A stretch of DNA of 64,000 bases from Brasenia schreberi (lineage: Eukaryota; Streptophyta; Magnoliopsida; Nymphaeales; Cabombaceae), in the NCBI GenBank assembly GCA_036023115.1, contig JAYKKT010000088.1:1287501-1351500 (forward strand). The letters are read 5' to 3'. The position numbers and the translations under genes were made by a program. Positions 11,793 to 26,394 of the stretch are shown here, piece after piece. The notes below the pieces were generated by a model, which worked only from the letters and a program-made list of their open reading frames with translations, was not told the origin of the DNA and ran no database searches. Each line of letters begins with the position of its first letter. Position 1 is the first letter of the stretch.

Positions 11793-11949
11793 AAAAAAAT
11801 CCACCACCACTTTATTTATCTTTTCCTGTAGTCAAAAAGAGTGCTTGTACATCTCTCTGAGTATCTTTGCCTTTTTCAGATTCCTGTACCATCAATTCAT
11901 AAGATCTTTCATGCAAAATAAAGATCGGGATGAAGTGATCACCAAGAGC

Positions 11950-12056
11950 AATAGCTCAACGGCAGGGCACTCTAGCGCTGTTGCTGTAGGTAGGGACTTC
12001 GACTCTCTCAGGGTGTATGTGTTTGGCTTTGGCCTCCTCTTGTAACAAAAAAAAAA
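11950..12056 (+). repeat. SINE (family S1)
   Basis: A clear box A (TAGCTCAACGGCAGGGC), a box-B-like GGGACTTCGACTCTC, and the diagnostic CCTCCTCTTGTAAC plus A10 tail. It lies 160 bp from the previous copy in the same orientation. Flanks are similar (ATCGGGATGAAGTGATC and ATCAGGGTGAAGTAAGC), suggesting an aged duplication. Confidence 0.75.
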
Positions 12057-12295
12057 TCAGGGTGAAGTAAGCAAGGAGATCAGGGAATATATCGTGTGAT
12101 CACCAATCTGAATGAAAACTGAATAAATAAAAATTAGGAAACTTACTACAAGTTGTGTTATAAGTTGTTTCTCATATAAAGTGTCACATTGAGTAAAGAT
12201 CACCGTACAACCTATATGTATTATTATGATCAGTCATATGGTATTTCCGAAAAAAAATTTATCTGATTAGAGATAAATCTTGGATCCAAAAATCC

Positions 12296-12505
12296 CGAAT
12301 TGGTCTTATCATGTGGTACGGTCAATACGGTTTGTATTGTACGATATAGAGCGATGCGACCCGTATCGGATAATGTAGGCCAAATAGAAATACATAGACC
12401 TTTGTTAGTTGTATCCTACTTACAGTATATATTTGCAATACATGCCATTTATCATATCGAATATTTAAGGGATATGATACACACCGAGACTTAAAACACT
12501 GACCG
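12296..12505. repeat. Possible decayed relative of the 50101 hAT element
   Basis: CGTATCGG, ACGATAT and GATATGATAC words recall the subterminal repeats of the hAT element at 50101-53172, and the right side ends in AACACTG as that element does. The matching left terminus and 8-bp duplication are not seen, so this remains tentative. Confidence 0.3.
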
Positions 12506-12675
12506 AGGAGCTATTAAAGTATTTAACGAAAGCAGCCTCACTTTGATATATTACATTAATTAACACCTACAACATCTTCTAAAACATAGATTAAAGATAG
12601 CAGTCTTGGTTGTAATATGTGAGGATAAACCTCCTCAATGGAGTCTGCTCTTGCCATGGAAACAAAAATATCTTA

Positions 12676-12715
<40 letters not shown>

Positions 12716-12740
12716 AGAGGATAGTGGTATATGCTCAAAC

Positions 12741-13049
12741 CCTATCAATGTTTAAACCTACTCAAACATCTTCATCAATTTGTGAGTAAGATCAATTGTA
12801 GAGATACTATTTCTCTTTTAAATTCATATCTACACACAATCGTAAGGTATAGATCTTTGAGTGGATTTAATGATGTATGGATTTGAGCATGGACCCCTAT
12901 CAATGTTTAAATCTACTCAAACATCTTCTTCAATTTATGAGTAAGATCAATTGTAGAGATACTATTTCTCTTTTAAATTCATATCTACATGCAATCGTAA
13001 GGTATAGATCTTTGAGTGGATTTAATGATGTATGGATTTGAGCATGGAC

Positions 13050-13055
<6 letters not shown>
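12741..13055. repeat. Tandem duplication, two copies of 155 bp
   Basis: Two direct copies starting CCTATCAATGTTTAAAYCTA with period 155 differ at only a few positions. TA microsatellites (12679-12712 and about 13052-13084) sit immediately outside both ends. Confidence 0.9.
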
Positions 13056-13089
<34 letters not shown>

Positions 13090-13090
<1 letters not shown>

Positions 13091-14160
13091 CGTCGATTAT
13101 GGTATTGCAATGTTTGTCCATACTCTAGAGCTCTAAATGTCTTTGACAAGTGTTATAGTTTTTAGAAGAAAATAGCCTCTCTCGTGTAATAAGTTGCTGC
13201 ACTTTCCGCAGAAAATGATACCACCATTTTCTGCATTAAAGAGACGAAAGGGAAGCGAAGATTCGTAAACATCAAGTCATGTGCTGCTTCTTTTACAAAG
13301 AGAGAAGTTCATAATTCAAAAGGAATCACTCTATGCATAATGAAGCCAAACGCATACCCATGGGAACCCTTTGGATCTTTCGTATCTCCTCTCTATGAAA
13401 TCAGCCTATCCAGAAAATGTTGTGGAGATCTTCCCAAACAGATCCACAGTGACATCCAAAGTACATCTCAACAACAGCTGATTTGTGCACGAATCAATCT
13501 TGTTCTTGTGTTCGTCTAATAATATTTACAAATGTTTAGTGTTTTGAACGTATCTTATCTATTAATAGAAATAATAACCCTTGGAAATTAAAATAAATTT
13601 AAAAAATACTTTGTCGATATTATGATTGATCTTTTGCAGATATTTCTGAAAGCATTAATGATGATTTGTAGCGAGGATTGGACCCCGGTTGTGCCACTTT
13701 CCACAGTATGTGTGTGTGGAGTGGGGGGTGTTGAGCACATGCGTGTGTGTGTCTATGCGTGGCTTAAGCAAGTTAACATGATTATGGGTACAGATCAAAA
13801 TGAAACAATATCTACTTGGTAAGACTGAACTCACTGCTTTGGATGTCTAGTTTTAATGGTTACTGCTATTGATGCTTCTTGTGCATCTTGCACCCCTCTT
13901 CACATGAGTACGTCAATGTCTCTGCGTATCACACACGACACTGTATTGGAAAGCTCAATATATTGTGCAAAAGCAACATATTTCCATTTATAATTGCTGT
14001 ACTTATGTACATGAAACAACAAGAGATTGCTTCGGATGCTTCCTTCTTAATTTGGAACTAATATCCCCTGCATTGTTAGGTTATTTGATCTTATTTTGCT
14101 TTAGGAGAAGGTACTATGTTGAACAGATAAACCTCTCAATCGATGTCCTTAATCACTCTT
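13090..14160. other. Intergenic DNA, no gene recognised
   Basis: No conserved coding signature is seen on either strand. Confidence 0.4.
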
Positions 14161-14162
14161 AT

Positions 14163-14173
14163 AATATATATAC

Positions 14174-14220
<47 letters not shown>
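14163..14220. repeat. Microsatellite (TA)n-(TG)n
   Basis: Alternating AT tract followed by about 30 bp of TG repeats. Confidence 0.9.
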
Positions 14221-14223
<3 letters not shown>

Positions 14224-14289
14224 CTTTTCTCTTATATTGTTATAAGAACTGCCAACTCTTTCAAACTTTTCACAAAAAACTATATCTGT

Positions 14290-14470
14290 CACTGGTGAAT
14301 TTACAATTTTTTGTGGGGTGGGGCGAACTGCCTACTCTCTCATTTAGCGAGGGACGAGTTATGTGTGGTAGCTAAGGATTTGATTGTTCTCTGTAACTTT
14401 TTTATTTGTCTTTTTAATTTCAGGTAGGACGGCCACCTCATTTAGCGTCAATTTAGATCTGCCGCTGATG
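14290..14470. repeat. Dispersed 'GGGGTGGGGCGAACT' element
   Basis: TTTGTGGGGTGGGGCGAACT, GATTTGATTGTTCTCTGTAA and TTTAGATCTGCCGCTGATGA share words with the block at 100-484 (opposite strand) and those at 21445-21610 and 29880-29990. The inward-facing GAATTTACAA and TTTAGATC ends suggest a MITE. Confidence 0.45.
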
Positions 14471-14514
14471 ACTGTCTTTGATAGCCATCGACGCAGAAGT
14501 TCATTCAACAAAAA

Positions 14515-14590
14515 GGTAACGAGTTCGATACTTCTGTTTGATAGGTGGCCTGCCTAAACCCAGCTGGCCAGTTAGAAAAAGAAAAAAGAT
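14515..14590 (+). repeat. SINE-like fragment (subfamily S3)
   Basis: GGTAACGAGTTCGATACTTC resembles box B and is followed by TAGGTGGCCTGCCTAAACCC and an A-rich tail. The same downstream words occur at 24640-24750. Confidence 0.45.
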
Positions 14591-14599
14591 TGAAAGAGA

Positions 14600-15810
14600 A
14601 TTTTCTATCTTTCATCTGTAGTTTCCTGCTGCAGCAGATCCAACAGTTCATGATGACAATCTGAACAAGCAGTCACCTGAAAGATGTGTGGACTCCGCTG
14701 TGCTCTCTTCTTCTTTTTGAGGAATGCAGACTCTGCAATACTCATTCAAACAGAGTTGATTGAGCTCTAACTATGCTAATGAACAGTGGTGGGATTGTTG
14801 TGCGGGCCACTCCAAGTAGGTTTAAGTCAATGAGCGGAAGAACCAAACAGGGGTTGTTTGTGGCTCCTTTGCTAACTGTGCTCATTGGGCTTTGCTCGTT
14901 GGCTTGCGTAGCCTATGCAAAACACTTAATTTCTAGCTCGCTCGATCATCAACCAAATTAAATCGTCTTTCTTTTATCATCGCGTTCACCTTAACCAAAC
15001 ATGAACAACTGGACACAAAGTGTTCCCTATTCAGCTCAAATAACTTAACGACTCTGAAAGAATCATGAACCAAACACAAACAAGCTCTGAAAGGATCTTA
15101 ACTGAGCCAAGAGCAGCGACATCCGCTCATCGGCTGGTCTAAGACCAAGTCCACAACAATATAGCAGCAAAACAGGACTGTTTCCTTCATATAATACATG
15201 GATGAATGCAAGCAAAAGCTGGGATAAAAAGAAAAGGACGAAAACAACAGACCCATGCCTCTTTTTAACTTTAGAATCCCATATTGTGCTAACCTTTTAC
15301 GGAAAATGAAGTGGTCTCATTTGAGCAAGCACCATCTCTCTCAAAAGTGACAAAATGGTCCGCACCAACTAATCCTAAGAAAAGCCACATGAATGCAGCT
15401 TTGCGGTAGAAAAGGCATATCAAACCAGCTTTAGTGCAGGAATATGGTTAAAGTCTTCTAGCAACATAACTCTTTTCTAACCTCTTCCGAGTTATTGAAT
15501 ATGTGTGTGTGTGCGCGCGTGCAAGAGAGAGAGAGAGAGGTTGCCAATGCAGACTGGGATCAGTGTGTAGAATGCAGGGCCATGTGGAGAGGTGGGTGCC
15601 CAGCATAAACCCTCGTGTGGAGTGGGGAACAACTGCTGATGGGCACAGCAATACAGCTGCTACTTAACACAGTTCAGTGGACATCATTTCTCTCACCATC
15701 GGTCCCTAACTCGTGCATGCCTTCGTCAGTGTATAGACAAGTCATTTTGTATTGCTATGCTGCTGTCTTCTAATCAAGAACCACTCTGTCTGCCAACCAT
15801 CCTCTCTGTG
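14600..15810. other. Intergenic DNA, no gene recognised
   Basis: Only short GT/GC and GA repeats (about 15500-15540) stand out. Confidence 0.4.
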
Positions 15811-15814
15811 TACA

Positions 15815-16080
15815 TGTGTGTGTGTGCGCGCATTCAACTCCATTCATGGGTAGCGGAAATGTAAGGGAAAATTTTAAGATCAGGTATCTGGATGTGTTCA
15901 ACTAAATGGACTTTGTTCTATTTCAAACTTTCTAATGAGCATGGTTGTGTGTGCGCGCGCGCGCATTCAACTCCAAATGGGTAGCGGAAATGTAAGGGAA
16001 AATTTTAAGATCAGGTATCTGGATGTGTTCAACTAAATGGACTTTGTTCTATTTCACACTTTCTAATGAGCATGGTTCTA
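15815..16080. repeat. Tandem duplication, two copies of 133 bp
   Basis: Both copies contain a GTGTGTGCGCGC run, CATTCAACTCC, GGGTAGCGGAAATGTAAGGG and TAATGAGCATGGTT. They are nearly identical apart from a CATT indel and the length of the GC run, implying a recent event. Confidence 0.9.
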
Positions 16081-16203
16081 ACTGGTTTTCTTTAGGAAGA
16101 CCAATATCAAATACAACCATCAAATTAGATACATAATTACAAGAACTGATCAAGGTCTGATAAATTTGATAATATTCAGATTTTCACAATGAGAAGATAT
16201 TTT

Positions 16204-16300
16204 GCTTTGGGGGACAATGGGGAGGCCGAAGCCAGATGCACACCCCTATCAAAGTCATGATCTTCAATTTGTGAGTTGACGCCTTAACCAGGTGGAACTT
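16204..16300 (-). repeat. SINE (family S2), antisense
   Basis: Minus strand: box-A-like CACCTGGTTAAGGCG, a degenerate box B (GATCATGACTTTGATAGG), and the GGCTTCGGCCTCCCCATTGT terminus. Confidence 0.65.
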
Positions 16301-16782
16301 CTAGACAAAAGGAAGCAAATTGAATAAAATAGAGGATACTAAATTACCTGTCTATGTGAGAGAAAACGTTTAGAACAGTATATAAACTACCAAAAGCAGA
16401 ATCAAGCCATGCCTTTTAACACACTTCCTGGTGACTTCCTGCACAGATTCGTAGTTGTCATTCTGATTATCTCGGATTGCACCTTCACATAGATGTTAAA
16501 GAGTAAGATTATATTTCATGACTTGATCAAATATCTTCTCTGTGCTGCGGATTTCCCAACTTCTCACGTCTTTCCACTAACAGCTAACATCTTTCTATAT
16601 CTCCAAATCACCCTCTGTAAGTACAATAAAATCTCCATGAATTAAGGGTAACTGTGAACACTCCAGAAAGTTTCTTCGCTGAGCAAAAACCTGAGAAATT
16701 GGAGCTTCTAAATCATTTAGATAGTGTTGCGCGAATACTATTTGAAAGCACACACATCCTGAAAATCGATTCACACAAAATG

Positions 16783-16876
16783 CAGCAACAACATCTAATC
16801 TAAGCTTTTTACCATTATAGATGGGTCGGCTACATGAATTCTTTGTTTCATATAACAGTTAACTCAACATAAGCTA
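16783..16876 (-). mobile_element. 5'-truncated RTE LINE stub, 94 bp, with 14-bp target duplication
   Basis: The antisense LINE terminus (CTAAGCTTTTTACCATTATA, GGTCGGCTACATGAATTC) is bracketed by perfect direct repeats ATTCACACAAAATG at 16769-16782 and 16877-16890. Internal bases are missing compared with the full element. Confidence 0.8.
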
Positions 16877-17589
16877 ATTCACACAAAATGAAAAGTCAAG
16901 AAAAAGGAAAGAAGGGGAGACGTTTTTACATGGTTCGAGTAGAAATGCCTACTTCACGATTAAGACGAGGAAGAAAATTTTACTACGACGAAGAACAAAG
17001 TACAATTACAGTGATCTCATATAACCTCTGAAATCTCAACTCCTATGCACTTTCATTTTATATGCTCTGCAACCTAGTCATCATGTCCAATTCTGGCAGC
17101 ACTGTGAGCTTTTCGGGTCCAGTCACAGTTCATGCCTATCACAAATTCAAGCCACAGAAACAGAAAACGTGTTGTGGAGCTACCCATTTAGCAGAAGACT
17201 TGAAGCCGATCGAAGAAAAACCAATTTAGTAGCTAAGAAAACATAGTCTATTTGGATCTAAGAAATATTTTCATTCGAAACCAGAAGAGTTACCAAACCA
17301 CGGGGTTTTCAGAATGAAATGAGAGATGAGAATTTGAATCAATATTATAATGACCTCCGGCGCCTTCCTGTTTCTTCTTGTATTATCTGTCGTGTCTCGC
17401 CATCTTTCGGCACGTTAGAGTTCATTTTTCGTATAGGGAATACTATGATTTCTTAAAATTTGGAGGGAATTTCAATGGCATCTAGCTTAGTTGCTTGTCG
17501 CAATGGTAATTACTTATATCCATTGCTTTATCTTATTAACGAAAGATGGAATACGGTGACTTTTCAGTTTAGAAAAAGTGAAGGCATAA

Positions 17590-17598
17590 TATAAAAAA
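17590..17598 (+). promoter_or_regulatory. Candidate TATA box of WAT1
   Basis: TATAAAAAA lies about 320 bp upstream of the WAT1 start codon. Initiation some 30 bp downstream would give a ~290-nt leader containing a GA microsatellite (17668-17691) and a CT run just before the start codon. Position and sequence only. Confidence 0.45.
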
Positions 17599-17913
17599 GA
17601 AGAAAAGGACCATCAAGCAAGAGGAGGCAAGCATAAAGTCGGTGTGAGTGCTGGTGGGGGGTTGCTGAGAGAGAGAGAGAGAGAGAGAGAGCACGAACTT
17701 AAGTTTGTGGGAGACAGCCACAATTACAGTTTGCCCAATTCAATTTTCATGAGAATAATGGGATCCACTAGCATCATCTCAATCAAGAAGACAATCCCTT
17801 CATGCTACCCCTCACTGGATAGTATATTAACATCCATTCCGTTGCTTCATATTGCACACAAAACTGTCACCTCCTCTCTCTCTCTCTCTCCCTAGCTTTG
17901 TGATACAGAAGCA

Positions 17914-20821
<2,908 letters not shown>

Positions 20822-21255
20822 ATCATTGAAGAATTTTGCAGATAGTTGCACCTTCTGGATAACTCAAGGATGATATGTCCAGAAAACTCTTGCAAATTGT
20901 CAGTAGTGTGGATCAAATTCTCTCTAATGAGAGATGAAGCTTTTAGTGTTTTCGATTGGGATAGGAATATGTGGTTGAATTTCCTTCCTACTGTCTTATC
21001 TGGATACGTTTGTTTTCAAGTCAGTGGCCGGACCTTGAATATTCCGGTAAGTGTTGTGTCAAGGTTTAGTTCTTGTATGAACTTGTTAGGTTTCTGTCCA
21101 TGTCTGCTTGTTATATTTATTCGTAACAAAACGAGGGACTTGACGTTGATCGCCATGTTTGTTTCTCCCACATACAAGTGAGAGGTATCCCTCCACTGCC
21201 CTTCAGTCCCATGTCAACCCCTCAGAGTGTTGGCCCTCATGAGTTGTGAGGTTCT

Positions 21256-21326
<71 letters not shown>

Positions 21327-22034
21327 CATCTTTAGTTAGCAATTAGGTTAGATACTAGCCATTAATCAATCATCCAAATGTTACGCCAAAGCTCTCTAAG
21401 TTAGGAAAGGGACTTCAAGTTCAAAGGTGATGAGTTTCATCTCGAGTGACGGATCTAGAATTTTTCATGGGGTGGGGTGAACTGGGTGTCCAACCTTTTG
21501 AGGTGGGGCGAACTATGTTTGGTGGCTATGGAATCAATTGTCTTCTTTAACTTTGTGGTCATGGATTCAATTGTTGCCTGTAACTTTTTCATGGGTTCGC
21601 CCCCCCTCACCTTTGCTAGGAAAGGGCATATTTGCTGCTACTTACACAGGATTCAATACACTTGCTTCCAATCCTTACACAGGATGCGAGATTGATCCTT
21701 ATCTTGATTCTAATTTTTGGCCTCGAGTTGATCTCATGGGCCCGAGTAAAATCCATTTCACGCATTGCGGCCCGAGTAAAACGTGCCTCAAGTGAACCTA
21801 AGCCTGCTTTAGTAAGCCCTAAATCATCACTTAATTATTGACCAGGTTCTTTGTAGTACTTTAGATTATCAGATTCCATGCAAGACTGAAGCAACAGTAG
21901 CAATACCACCTTCTTCTCTCTATATAACTATCTATCTTTATATAGATTTACCAATATATATATAGGGAGAGACCATAGTTCATTCGTGATAAAATCTTTT
22001 TAATGGTGATCTTTAGCGCAAAAAAAATTATATT
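20822..22034. other. WAT1 3' flank and intergenic DNA
   Basis: Contains a 65-bp GA microsatellite (21260-21324) and the 'GGGGTGGGGCGAACT' dispersed element at 21445-21610 (GGATCTAGAATTTTTCATGG, GGTGGGGCGAACTATG, GTCATGGATTCAATTGT). No gene is recognised. Confidence 0.55.
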
Positions 22035-22049
22035 AGTTATACTTAATAC

Positions 22050-23402
22050 CCGAGGAATGGAGAGTGAGTACACTTATACCCATATATAAGAACAAGAGAG
22101 ACATTCAGAATTGTGCGAATTATCGAGGTATCAAGTTAATGAGTCATACTATGAAATTGTGGGGAAAAAATATCGAACATAGGTTAAGACAAGTATCAAG
22201 TACAACAGATAACCAATTTGGATTCATGCCAGGCATATCTACTGTTGAAGCGATTCACCTTTTCAGACGTCCAATAAAATATTTTAGAGCAAAAAAGAAA
22301 GACCTTTATATGATATTTATTGATCTAGAAAAATCTTATGATAGGGTACCGAGGGAGGTTCTTTGTTGAACTTTGGAAAAAAGAGGTATCCCATTAACAT
22401 ACATTAACCTTATAAGAGACATGTACGATAGTGCAAAAACATGTGTGAGGGCTCATGAAGAAATGATGGACTTCTTTGAAGTTAATATTGGGTTACATCA
22501 AGGATCAACTTTAAGTCTACACTTATTTATAATGGTGATTGATGAGTTAACAAAATATATTCAAGATGAAGTACCTTGTGTATGTTATTTGCAGATGACA
22601 TTGTGTTAGTGGAGTCTAAGGAAAAAAGTTAACAGAAAATTGGAATTGTGGAGAGAAACATTAGAAAGCAAAGGCCTCCGACTTAGTTCAACAAAGACAG
22701 AATATATGGAATGTAAGTTTGATCATTTGGTTACTTCAGATGACATAGAAATTAAAATTGGCACACATTGAATTCCCCAAAAGGAAAGTTTTAAATACCT
22801 AGGGTCAATTTTTCATAGTAATGAAAGAATTGATGGAGATGTTACGCATAGAATTAATGCTGGTTGGTTAAAATGGAGAGGAACATCAGGTATTCTTTGT
22901 GATAAGAAGATACCATTAAAGTTAAAAGGTAAATATTATAGAGCAGCAATTAGGCCTTTTATGTTTTATGGTTATGAGTGTTGGGCGGTTAATCATCAAC
23001 ATGTACATCAACATGTACAAAAGATATTTGTGACAGAAATGAAGATGTTGAGATGGAGGAGTGGTCATACAAGAAAAGACCATATACATAATGAGGTTAT
23101 TAGAAACAAATTAGGAGTGACACCAATAGAGGATAAAATGAGAGAATATCATTTAAGATGGTTTTGGACATATAGAAAGAAAATCAAAAGAAGAACCTGT
23201 AAGAATGTATGAAAAACTAAATTTAGAGTGTGTTAAAAGAGGTAGGGGACGACCACAAAAGTGTTGGAAAGAAACAATAAAGAATGATCTAGTTTATTGT
23301 GAGTTAACTGCTAACATGGCACATGATAGGGATACGTGGAAACAAAGAATCCATGTAGCCGACCCCGTCTAGTATGGGAAAATGCTTAGTTGTTGTTGTT
23401 GC
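22050..23402 (+). mobile_element. 5'-truncated RTE LINE, 1353 bp, with perfect 15-bp target duplication
   Basis: The copy starts inside the reverse transcriptase region (at the CCGAGGAATGG found at 55171 in the full copy) and runs to the TTG-repeat tail. AGTTATACTTAATAC at 22035-22049 and 23403-23417 is the target duplication. The RT reading frame is broken: a stop replaces the Trp after EVLC (22366), a base shift occurs near 22578 so the FADD-equivalent lies out of frame, and more stops follow. A GTACATCAAC duplication near 22999-23020 is unique to this copy. Non-functional. Confidence 0.9.
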
Positions 23403-23559
23403 AGTTATACTTAATACACGTAGAGAAGTACTCTCGTACATTTGATTTTGGTTTTTTAAATTTAAATTTTAACCGTTGATCTCATTGATGGAGGTTGAGA
23501 TCTTTAATGATGGTTGAGCATGAATGGGATGTATGCATTTAGCATGTTTTTTCTCTCTC

Positions 23560-23562
<3 letters not shown>

Positions 23563-23629
<67 letters not shown>
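23563..23629. repeat. (AT)n microsatellite
   Basis: About 67 bp of pure AT repeat, followed by a short self-complementary CTCTCTATCTATAGAGAGAG (around 23657-23678). Confidence 0.95.
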
Positions 23630-23631
<2 letters not shown>

Positions 23632-24639
23632 GGATGGGGTGTGTGTATTTACCACTCTCTCTATCTATAGAGAGAGAGAATGTGAAATCTTTGCTTTTTT
23701 CGTTTATCGGCATCACCAAGAACGTCCATTTATGCACTCTGTCACTTATAATAACATTGTAGACCATGGGAACGAATAATCTACTGAGAGGTAACGATGT
23801 AAAGGAGTGTCCTTTGTTGGTGTTCAGACACACACACACACTTTGCCAAGAGCGTATGCTACTCGACATTTCGATTCATCGGGAGCAAATGGGAAGATGA
23901 TACGCAAAAGGACGGCGAACTCTTTCTTTGTCCACACTGTTTTGTTCTTATCTTTTGTTCTGTTCAATAGACAGACAGCAAAGTAATAGGTCTTCGGACT
24001 GGTAGTGAATTTCACCAAGGACTTCCTGGTAGGCTTGGAATCCCTGTTAAAAAAAAATTTGTGATATAACGTAAGTGCATACATTCATTTACATAGGTAC
24101 ATACATGTGTGTGTGCGTGTGCGCGCGCATGTACACGCTCGAGCATGTAGTTGTAGAGAATCTTATGAACTATTGCATCTGTGTTAAAGTATACATAGGA
24201 TGGATTGCTGTGGATAGGATTACGTAAGAAAAAGCTCTAATATTCAGTTCTCAACCCTAAATCGGATTAGTGTATGACCCTATGTTCTCTTTCAGAAATG
24301 ATCATCTGCTACAAAACGGATATTTCTAGTAGATGGTAAGATCAAAGTCGCCAATTATCTTTTAGCTCCCAAGTAAGAAGCTACTTAACTTCCACAGCGT
24401 TTGGAGAGAAGAGAAAATATCCAACAAACCAAAGAAGAAAACTCCATTATTGTTAGATGTAACGAGTCATGAAACCTTTCTGTAAGTTGGGTTTCATTGA
24501 TTGAATTCATCAGGAATGAGTTGCCAAGACATTCAACCAAGTCGTACTTTGAACGAGAGAACCATTTCTGGCTGATCTCTTTCGGAATCCTGTCAAATAA
24601 TGCAGGCTCTATAAAGATATCGACACCCAATAATCCAAC

Positions 24640-24750
24640 GAATTGTCTGGCTAAGATTGGTGGATTGTTGGCCCCTTAATGGTAAATCTGGGTTCGATTG
24701 CTTGTTTCATCTGATAGGACTCTGCCTAAACTTGGCTTTGGTTTCAAAAA
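24640..24750 (+). repeat. SINE-like element (subfamily S3)
   Basis: AAATCTGGGTTCGATTGC is box-B-like; GATAGGACTCTGCCTAAACT and the GGTTTCAAAAAAAA tail match the fragment at 14515-14590. Confidence 0.5.
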
Positions 24751-24839
24751 AAATAGTAGATGGGCTCTAGGGTTGATGTAGAAAGATTGTAAAAGTGAAG
24801 CTAATAGCCCACCAATGAAGAGGATCTATCTGAAAACTA

Positions 24840-25000
24840 TTTCCGACTGGCATATTCCGTCAGAATTATTGCAGGAGACTTTTTCTCGCTGTGACGTATG
24901 AAGCACCGGAATAGATATGTTCCGACAGTTTATAAAGACTAATTCTGACGGTATGCATCACCGTCGGAATACAATGCATTCGGACCGTTCAGGTAGAATA
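24840..25000. repeat. CACTA-like subterminal repeat block with a perfect-armed hairpin
   Basis: The words TTCCGTCAGAAT, TCCGACAG, ATTCTGACGGT and ACCGTCGGAAT recur within 160 bp; the last two form an inverted repeat at 24942-24970. TCCGACGG-type repeats occur in plant CACTA element ends. No CACTA terminus or transposase is seen. Confidence 0.4.
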
Positions 25001-25330
25001 AGTGTGTTAGCGTGTCTTTATATATACATGTGTGTGGTTTGATCAAGTGGTTGAGATCGGTTTAGATAACTTTCATATATATATATATATGGGGGTGTAT
25101 ATGACCGTTGATGAGATGATTGAGATCAATTCAAATAATGTTTATATGTGAGTGTTTTGCATCCTTCAATTTTCATGTATTATATTATATTATATATATG
25201 TGTGTGTGTACATATACATATATAAAAAATTTGGGAGTTGCTAGACACCCTTCGAAGCTCAACTCTACTAGATTATATGTGTCGTCCGTGTGATCGCATG
25301 AACGATTCAGACGAGCCACCCATCAACATC

Positions 25331-25532
25331 AATACGAGAATGATGTAGGATGAGCGCCTTGATTACTATCATTTGATTGATTGCATGAATAACGGTGATA
25401 AATCATCTCACAACTCTCACTCTCTCTTTATAATACAAGAATGATGTAGGATGAGCGCCTTGATTACTATCATTTGATTGATTGCATGAATAACAGTGAT
25501 AAATCATCTCACAACTCCCACTCTCTATTTAT
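25331..25532. repeat. Tandem duplication, two copies of 101 bp
   Basis: Both copies begin AATACRAGAATGATGTAGGA and include GCGCCTTGATTACTATCATT. They belong to the dispersed family also at 9690 and 35735; only here is it doubled. Confidence 0.9.
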
Positions 25533-25947
25533 ATATATGTGTATGTGTATGTACATGCATATATATACATAATCTATGTACATATATATATATATATATA
25601 TATATGTTTGTGTTTATAGATCAAGAGAGAGGGAGTTCTAAAATCGATAATGTGTTCAATATTTTAAGATAATAATATAGATTTGAGTTATTTTATATTT
25701 AATGTATATGATGCATTAAATGTAAAGTATAAAAGTATAGTAGTACTTTTAATTTAAATATACACTATTGATTTCAAAGATCGAACAATAGAGTTGTTTA
25801 TGCAAGATTATGTACTAATAAATATCATGCATTTAGGATGCCTTGTATATAAAGAAATTCAAATCTTCATCGTTGATATCAAATGTTTAAGAATACACCC
25901 ACGGGCCTTATGCATTTAGCAAATACCCCTCTACCTCTCTCTCTCTT

Positions 25948-26042
<95 letters not shown>

Positions 26043-26132
26043 GTATGTATGTATGTATATGTATATGTGTGTGTATATATATATATATATGCATATATAT
26101 AAATGTATATGTGTATATATGTGTGTGTGTGC
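25948..26132. repeat. Compound (GT)n-(AT)n-(GTAT)n microsatellite
   Basis: GT repeats, about 70 bp of AT, then mixed GTAT/AT/GT repeats. Its open frames in all phases are artefacts. Confidence 0.95.
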
Positions 26133-26183
26133 TTCTACCTGCTCACCGTTGAATAGAAGCATCACCTCACCTGGGCGGAGACT

Positions 26184-26394
26184 CAGCTTGCAAGATCAAG
26201 GTCCTAAGTTTGATACCCGGGGTGTACATACCTGGATTCGTCCTCCTCGTCCTCAGCTTGCAAGATCAAGGTCCTAAGTTCGATACCCGGGGTGTACATA
26301 CCTGGATTCGTCCTCCTCGTCCTCAGCTTGCAAGATCAAGGTCCTAAGTTCGATACCCGGGGTGTACATACCTGGATTCGTCCTCCTCGTCCTC
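26184..26394 (+). repeat. Three tandem copies of a 70-bp SINE segment
   Basis: The unit CAGCTTGCAAGATCAAGGTC... contains the SINE box-B motif (CTAAGTTCGATACCCGG) and body. Periods start at 26184, 26254 and 26324 and the copies are nearly identical (one T/C change). The SINE head (CACCTCACCTGGGCGGAGAC) lies only before the first unit; a G-run follows the last. This is internal tandem amplification of one S2 insertion. Confidence 0.9.

Noticed and set aside
12296..12505. Complete non-autonomous derivative of the 50101 hAT element
   Set aside because: The left CAGTGTT terminus and an 8-bp duplication are missing, so only a weak relationship is recorded.
22064..22369. Independent gene encoding a reverse transcriptase fragment
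   Set aside because: It lies wholly inside the truncated RTE at 22050-23402 bounded by a target duplication.
26166..26394. CRISPR-like array at the 70-bp repeats
   Set aside because: The repeats are directly adjacent with no unique spacers, and the sequence is a eukaryotic SINE.
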